Below are positions 15,068 through 19,492 of a stretch of DNA of 19,492 bases, one piece after another (the stretch's first letter is position 1; every line of letters begins with the position of its first letter). Source of the stretch: an uncultured Lysobacteraceae bacterium (GTDB lineage: Bacteria; Pseudomonadota; Gammaproteobacteria; Xanthomonadales; Xanthomonadaceae); NCBI GenBank assembly GCA_946480825.1, contig CAMLLG010000072.1, positions 1 through 19,492 on the forward strand, read 5' to 3'. The position numbers were made by a program, and so were the translations under genes. The notes under the pieces were generated by a model. The model saw only the letters and a list, made by a program, of their open reading frames with translations. It did not search any database and was not told the origin of the DNA.

Positions 15068-15454
15068 ATGTCGCTTCCGGAACCATCCCGCCGTTTCCTG
15101 TGCGCCCTGGCGCTCGCGGTATCGCTGTCGTTGTCCGCCTGCAGCGATGGGGCCGTGCGTTACAGCGGCACCACGTTGATCGTGCACGGCACGGAATACG
15201 AGCGCAGCCGCGACAAGGATTACGACAGCCTCTGGGGTCAGGGCGCCGTGCTGGTGACGCCGCGACCCGGACGCGAATCCGAGTTGGACGCCCTGCTCAA
15301 GGAATTTTCGCTGACGACGATCCGCAACACGCCGGGAACGCCGGTCATCGTCGCCGTGCCGGTCGGGTTCGAGGAACAGTGGGCCACGGCGCTGGCGGCG
15401 CAGCCCAGCGTGTTCACCACCGCGAACGAAGATCCGACGATCGATCGGCCCTGA
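15068..15454 (+). CDS. Small lipoprotein resembling a stand-alone subtilase (I9/fervidolysin-type) propeptide
   Basis: A 128-residue predicted lipoprotein. A type II signal (hydrophobic core ALALAVSLSLS, lipobox LSAC) places the lipidated cysteine at C25; residue 26 is Ser, favouring outer-membrane sorting. The mature part starts with about 30 residues of polar sequence. A segment then follows that reads like a small alpha/beta domain: GAVLVTPRPGRESELDALLK (strand-helix), FSLTTIRNTPGTPVIVAVP (two strands) and ATALAAQPSVFTTANEDPTI (helix-strand). This order resembles N-terminal prodomains of subtilisin-like proteases, yet no protease follows. A ribosome-binding AAGGGA (15053-15058) lies 9 bases before the ATG. 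It starts 72 bp after lgt and converges on cysH with only 15 bp between stops. Lipoprotein nature is strong, the propeptide likeness is an inference. Confidence 0.85.
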   Translation: MSLPEPSRRFLCALALAVSLSLSACSDGAVRYSGTTLIVHGTEYERSRDKDYDSLWGQGAVLVTPRPGRESELDALLKEFSLTTIRNTPGTPVIVAVPVGFEEQWATALAAQPSVFTTANEDPTIDRP

Positions 15455-15469
15455 GCCCGCGATGCGCGA

Positions 15470-16213
15470 TCACGCGCTCTTCGCGAGTTCGTTCCAGTCT
15501 TCGTGCAGGCCGCATTCGCGCTTGAGGCCGAAGAAACGGGTGTCTTCCTCGACCATGCCGTCTTCCAGCCGCCGCGTGGTGTGGATGTCGCCGATCGAGA
15601 CGTAGCCTTCGTGCCACAGCGGGTGATAGGGCAGGTCGTGCGTTTCGAGATATTTCCACACGTCGCGGTCGGTCCAGTCGGCGATCGGGTGCAGTTTCCA
15701 GCGGCCATCGCGCAGTTGCAGGAAATCGATGCCGGTGCGGCTGCTGGACTGGGTGCGGCGCAGGCCGGCGATCCAGGTGCGCACGCCGAGTTCGCGCAGG
15801 GCGCGCTGCATCGGTTCGACCTTGCGCAGCAGGTTGTAGCGCTGGATGCCTTCGACGCCGTTTTCCCAGAGTTTGCCGTGACGCGCTTCCATCCACGCGA
15901 TGCCCACCTGCGGCCGGTAGACCTTGAGATTCAGCGACAGACGCTCGGTGAGGTCGTCGACGAAGCGGTAGGTTTCCGGGAACAGGTAGCCGGTGTCGAC
16001 CAGGATCACCGGGATGTCCGGCTTCGCCTGCGTGGTCATGTGCAGCGCGACCGCGGCCTGCGCGCCGAAGCTCGACGACAGCGCGTGATTGCCGGCGAGG
16101 TGTTCGACCGCCCAGGCGACGCGCGCTTCCGCGCTGCGCGCGGCGAGCCACTGGTTCAGTTCGGCGAGCGCCTGCGGCGACTCGGCGGCGGTGACGGGAT
16201 CCGGAAGGCTCAT
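15470..16213 (-). CDS. cysH: Phosphoadenylyl-sulfate (PAPS) reductase, thioredoxin-dependent
   Basis: A 247-residue cytosolic enzyme that reduces PAPS to sulfite and PAP with thioredoxin as donor. Visible are the PP-loop-like [11 protein letters not shown] at 45-55, [11 protein letters not shown] at 72-82, [12 protein letters not shown] at 150-161, [15 protein letters not shown] at 175-189, and the catalytic C-terminal [10 protein letters not shown] with C234. This is the only cysteine; the CC and CxxC pairs that hold the 4Fe-4S cluster in APS reductases are absent, so the enzyme should be PAPS-specific, which in turn requires an APS kinase elsewhere. The ATG at 16213-16211 overlaps the cysI stop by ATGA. 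It is the last gene of cysJIH and converges with the lipoprotein gene; no terminator hairpin with a T-run was seen in the 15-bp gap. Secure. Confidence 0.97.
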   Translation of the reverse strand: MSLPDPVTAAESPQALAELNQWLAARSAEARVAWAVEHLAGNHALSSSFGAQAAVALHMTTQAKPDIPVILVDTGYLFPETYRFVDDLTERLSLNLKVYRPQVGIAWMEARHGKLWENGVEGIQRYNLLRKVEPMQRALRELGVRTWIAGLRRTQSSSRTGIDFLQLRDGRWKLHPIADWTDRDVWKYLETHDLPYHPLWHEGYVSIGDIHTTRRLEDGMVEEDTRFFGLKRECGLHEDWNELAKSA

Positions 16214-17952
16214 GCGACCAACTCCAAAGGCAGCGTCCTGCTGCCGGTACTGTCGATGGAAACGATGCCGCCGCGGACGAGGAAATCGCCGAAGCGTTCG
16301 CCCGCTTCGCGTTCGGCGGCATAGCGCCGGAACAGCGGATCGAGCGTGTCGAGGATGGTGGTTTCGTCGATGTTCTCGCGGTACAGCGTGTTGAGGCGCT
16401 GGCCGCGATGGTCCGCGCCGATCATCAGGTTGTAGCGGCCGGGCGCCTTGCCGACCAGCGCGATCTCGCCGAGATACGGCCGCGAGCAACCGTTCGGGCA
16501 ACCGCTGAGGCGGATGTGCAGATCGGCGCCGTCGAGGCCGTTCTTCGCCAGCAGCGCGTCGATGCGATCGACGAATGCGGGCAGATAGCGTTCTGCTTCG
16601 GCCATCGCCAGGCCACAGGTCGGCAGGGCGACGCAGGCCAGGGCGGCCTTGCGCACCGGCGAGGCGGCGACGTGGGTGTCGAGGCCGTAGTCGCGCACCA
16701 GCGCGTCGACGGCGTCGCGCTGGGCCGCGTCGAGGTTCGCGATCAGCAGGTTCTGGTTTGCGGTGAGGCGGAATTCCGGCGCCTGGCCGGCGGGCCGGTC
16801 GTGCGCGATGTCGAGCAGGCGCGCGATCTCGCGGAGGCCGCTGAGATGGCGCAGGCCGTCGCGGTCCCAGATGCGGCCGGCGATGATCCGCAGGTTGAGA
16901 TGCCAGAGGCCTTCGTCGCCCATGCTGTCGTCGCTTTGGGACCAGCCGAAGACGTCGGTGTTGTGATCGAACGCGAACGCCCGCGCCGGTGCGAACGTCA
17001 GGCCCGCGCGACGCTCCACTTCGGCCTTGAATGCGTCCAGGCCGTGATCGTCGATCGTGTACTTCAGGCGGGCGCGCTTGCGGACCGCGCGGTTGCCCCA
17101 GTCGCGCTGGGTGGTGACCACGGCTTCGCCGACCGCGATCACCTGGTCCGGCGCGATGAAGCCGATGACGTTGGCCAGGCGCGGATAGGTCTCGGGGTCG
17201 CCATGGGTGGCGCCCATGCCGCCGCCGACGCTGACGTTGTAGCCGGCGAGCCTGCCGTCCTCGATCACGGCGATGTAGCCGAGATCCTGCGCGAAGACGT
17301 CGATGTCGTTCGACGGCGGCACCGCGAAGCCGATCTTGAACTTGCGCGGCAGATAGACCGCGCCGTAGATCGGTTCCTCTTCTTCGCCGCTGCCGGCGAC
17401 CTTCTCTTCGTCCAGCCAGATTTCGTAATAGGCGCGGCTGTTCGGCAGCAGGTGCTTCGACAGCGCCTCGGCCTGCGCCTGCACCGTGGTGTGCACCCGC
17501 GACAGATGCGGATTCGCGGCGACCGCGATGTTGCGGTTGACGTCGCCGCAGGCGGCGAGCGTGTCGATCAGCGCGGCGTTGATCGCCTGCATCGTCTTCT
17601 TCAGGTCGCGCTTGATCACGCCGTGGAACTGGAACGCCTGGCGGGTGGTCACGCGCAGGCCGCGCTCGGCCCAGGTGGTCGCGATCGCGTCGAGTTTCAG
17701 CCACTGCGCCGGCGACACCACGCCGCCCGGCGTGCGGGTGCGGATCATGAACGAGAAATCGGGTTCCAGCTTCTGGCGGCGGCGCTCGTCGCGCACGTCG
17801 CGGTCGTCCTGCTGGTAGCTGCCGTGGTACTTGATCAGGGTCTGATCGTCCTCGGCCAGCGCGCCGGTGATCTGGTTCGCCAGCGACGCCTGCAGCGTGC
17901 CGCGGAGGCGGCCGCTCTGGCGTTTGATGTCCTCGACCGAATGCGCGCTCAT
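16210..17952 (-). CDS. cysI: Sulfite reductase (NADPH) hemoprotein beta-component
   Basis: A 580-residue cytosolic subunit that carries siroheme coupled to a 4Fe-4S cluster and performs the six-electron reduction of sulfite to sulfide. The four cluster cysteines are C440 and C446 ([14 protein letters not shown]) and C485 and C489 ([14 protein letters not shown]), with the same 45-residue offset as in the E. coli enzyme. Siroheme/sulfite-binding arginine-rich segments are visible in [18 protein letters not shown] and GDVNRNIAV. The length fits the family. The ATG at 17952-17950 lies one base after the cysJ stop and the end overlaps cysH by ATGA, so cysJ-cysI-cysH is one coupled operon. An in-frame opening upstream to 18126 runs inside cysJ and is not part of the protein. 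Secure. Confidence 0.97.
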   Translation of the reverse strand: MSAHSVEDIKRQSGRLRGTLQASLANQITGALAEDDQTLIKYHGSYQQDDRDVRDERRRQKLEPDFSFMIRTRTPGGVVSPAQWLKLDAIATTWAERGLRVTTRQAFQFHGVIKRDLKKTMQAINAALIDTLAACGDVNRNIAVAANPHLSRVHTTVQAQAEALSKHLLPNSRAYYEIWLDEEKVAGSGEEEEPIYGAVYLPRKFKIGFAVPPSNDIDVFAQDLGYIAVIEDGRLAGYNVSVGGGMGATHGDPETYPRLANVIGFIAPDQVIAVGEAVVTTQRDWGNRAVRKRARLKYTIDDHGLDAFKAEVERRAGLTFAPARAFAFDHNTDVFGWSQSDDSMGDEGLWHLNLRIIAGRIWDRDGLRHLSGLREIARLLDIAHDRPAGQAPEFRLTANQNLLIANLDAAQRDAVDALVRDYGLDTHVAASPVRKAALACVALPTCGLAMAEAERYLPAFVDRIDALLAKNGLDGADLHIRLSGCPNGCSRPYLGEIALVGKAPGRYNLMIGADHRGQRLNTLYRENIDETTILDTLDPLFRRYAAEREAGERFGDFLVRGGIVSIDSTGSRTLPLELVA

Positions 17953-17953
17953 C

Positions 17954-19492
17954 TCAGTACACGTCCCGCGCGTAGCGGCCCTGCGCCTGCAGCGCGTTGA
18001 GATAGTCCGCGGCGTCCTCGGCGGACTTGCCGCCGTGAACCGCGATGGCGTCGAGCAGCGCCGCATGCACGTCCTTGGCCATGCGCGTGGCGTCGCCGCA
18101 GACGTAGAGGTGGGCGCCGTTCTCAAGCCAGGCGTACAGCTCGCGGCCGTGCTCGCGCAGCTTGTGCTGCACGTAGACCTTCTGCGCCTGGTCGCGCGAG
18201 AACGCCAGATCGAGGCGGTGCAGGCTGCCGCGCTTCAGCGCGTCCTGCCATTCGACCTGATAGAGGAAATCGGTGCGCGCGTGCGGGTTGCCGAACAGCA
18301 GCCAGTTGCGGCCGCCGGCACCGGTGACCTCGCGCTCCTGCACGAAGCCGCGGAACGGAGCGACGCCGGTGCCCGGGCCGATCATGATCACGTCGCGCGC
18401 GGCGTCGGCCGGCAGGCGGAAGCGTTCGTTGCGTTCGATGAAGACCGGCAGCGATGAGCCTTCCTCGCGGGTGGCGAGATGGTGCGAACCCGCGCCCCAG
18501 CGCAGCGCGTCGCCGTGCAGGTATTGGACATGGGCGACCGTGAGATGGGCTTCGTCGCCCACGGCCTTGCGGCTGGAAGCGATGGAATAGAGCCGCGGCT
18601 GCAGCGGGCGCAGGGCTTCGATCAACTGCTCGGCGGTCCACGCGCCGGGATGTTCGCGCAGCAGGTCGACGATCTGCGAACCGGCCATGAGCGTGGTCAG
18701 GCCTTCGCGCTGATCCGGGGCCAGCAGGCGGTTGAGGTCTTCGCTGCCGGCGTGGGCGGCGTGGGTGGCCACGAACGGGCGGCTGAGCCGGGTGATCTCG
18801 CGCTTGCGGCCCAGCCATTCGCGCAGCGGCAGGGTGTCGCTGCCGTGGGTCACCGGAGCGTCGGCGTCGAGATCGAGCGCTTCGGCGATGGCCTGCACCA
18901 GCGCCGGCGGGTTCTCGATCCACACGCCCAGCGCGTCGCCGGGCTCGTAGTCGAGACCGCTGTCGGCCAGCGACAGTTCGAGATGGCGAATGTCTTTATC
19001 GGAACCGCGGCCGGTGATCGGCAGGTTGGCCAGCAGTTCGGCGGCGAACGGGCGTTCGCGGGTCCACGCCGACGGGGCCGGCGCATGCGGACGCAGCGGG
19101 GTCACGCTGGCGAGGGTCAGCGCCGGAGATTTCGGCTTCAGCGCATCCTTCGCCTCGGCGAACAGCGTCGTCGACCACGGCGCGGCCACGGTGTCGATGT
19201 CGAGGTCGGCGTCGCCGCGCGCGATCCAGCGCTGCGCGCCGAGGGCTTCGAGACGGGTGTCCAGGCGCTGGCCGATGGCGCAGAACTGCGGGTAGCTGGA
19301 ATCGCCGAGGCCGAGCACCGCGAAGCGCAGCTGCGGCAGCTTCGGCGCGCGCTTGCCGTCGATGAATTCGACCAGCGCGCGGGCGTCGTCCGGCGGATCG
19401 CCGTCGCCCTGGGTGCTGATCACGATCGCGAGGAAGCGCTCGTCCTTGAGCTCCCGAGTCGGATACGCATCGGCGCGCAGCAGGCGCACCGG
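17954..19492 (-). CDS. cysJ: Sulfite reductase (NADPH) flavoprotein alpha-component, N-terminus outside window
   Basis: The 512 visible residues are the C-terminal part of the diflavin subunit that passes electrons from NADPH through FAD and FMN to CysI. The partial N-terminal flavodoxin domain keeps [12 protein letters not shown] and [12 protein letters not shown] (first ~105 visible residues). A linker follows, then the FAD/ferredoxin-reductase domain with PRLYSIASS, the FAD-associated WGAGSHHLA, the NADPH-binding [44 protein letters not shown], and the terminal [14 protein letters not shown] and RYARDVY. E. coli CysJ is 599 residues, so about 85-90 are missing beyond the right edge. The in-frame GTG near the edge is internal (it follows a Pro codon and cuts the flavodoxin fold), not the start. 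It is the first gene seen of cysJIH. Secure. Confidence 0.97.
   Translation of the reverse strand, partial: PVRLLRADAYPTRELKDERFLAIVISTQGDGDPPDDARALVEFIDGKRAPKLPQLRFAVLGLGDSSYPQFCAIGQRLDTRLEALGAQRWIARGDADLDIDTVAAPWSTTLFAEAKDALKPKSPALTLASVTPLRPHAPAPSAWTRERPFAAELLANLPITGRGSDKDIRHLELSLADSGLDYEPGDALGVWIENPPALVQAIAEALDLDADAPVTHGSDTLPLREWLGRKREITRLSRPFVATHAAHAGSEDLNRLLAPDQREGLTTLMAGSQIVDLLREHPGAWTAEQLIEALRPLQPRLYSIASSRKAVGDEAHLTVAHVQYLHGDALRWGAGSHHLATREEGSSLPVFIERNERFRLPADAARDVIMIGPGTGVAPFRGFVQEREVTGAGGRNWLLFGNPHARTDFLYQVEWQDALKRGSLHRLDLAFSRDQAQKVYVQHKLREHGRELYAWLENGAHLYVCGDATRMAKDVHAALLDAIAVHGGKSAEDAADYLNALQAQGRYARDVY

Noticed and set aside
13877..15187. 436-codon minus-strand open frame opposite arsJ/lgt
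   Set aside because: It spans two confirmed genes and their gap, is Gln/Arg-rich, and shows no domain.
16408..18000. 530-codon open frame antisense to cysI
   Set aside because: Fully opposite a gene with all four cluster cysteines conserved; composition is typical of a complement-strand shadow.

Overview
The window is dense, GC-rich bacterial chromosome of a gammaproteobacterial type. The gene order lptD-surA-pdxA-rsmA-apaG, the ubiH/ubiI-like pair and the PAPS-dependent cysJIH cluster, together with very high GC and short gaps, fit a xanthomonad (Lysobacter/Luteimonas-like). The genus is an inference. I see no rRNA, tRNA, CRISPR array, transposase or phage gene.

Left block (1-6253, minus strand): one outer-membrane/housekeeping operon read right to left. 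It runs lptD (LPS export), surA (periplasmic chaperone), pdxA (vitamin B6), csaA (small chaperone/tRNA-binding fold), rsmA (16S rRNA dimethylase) and apaG, which is cut by the window edge. Several junctions are 4-bp ATGA overlaps. csaA sits inside what is otherwise the classical lptD-surA-pdxA-rsmA-apaG order.

Block 2 (6312-8513, minus strand): a small DUF6580-like membrane protein, a PduO-type cob(I)alamin adenosyltransferase and a zinc-dependent histone-deacetylase-family amidohydrolase. A 94-bp nested inverted repeat of intergenic REP/MITE type lies between the first two.

Block 3 (8560-11135, plus strand): two overlapping flavin monooxygenases of ubiquinone synthesis, divergent from block 2.

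Block 4 (about 11136-14079, plus strand): an arsenate-resistance island made of an ArsR repressor with a C-terminal Cys-Cys-x7-Cys arsenite site, a GAPDH paralogue, and the ArsJ efflux permease. By the established model the GAPDH makes unstable 1-arseno-3-phosphoglycerate from arsenate and ArsJ exports it. No arsenate reductase or arsenite pump is present in the window. The non-coding gaps here hold striking perfect palindromes.

Block 5 (14201-15454, plus strand): a prolipoprotein diacylglyceryl transferase with atypical motif residues, followed by a small lipoprotein resembling a stand-alone subtilase propeptide.

Right block (15470-19492, minus strand): cysJ (N-terminus outside the window), cysI and cysH, the assimilatory reduction of PAPS to sulfide.

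No stretch longer than 300 bases lacks a gene; the longest gap is 11136-11379. The most interesting items are the arsR-GAPDH-arsJ module with its palindromes, the unusual lgt, the propeptide-like lipoprotein, the nested repeat, and csaA within the lptD operon.
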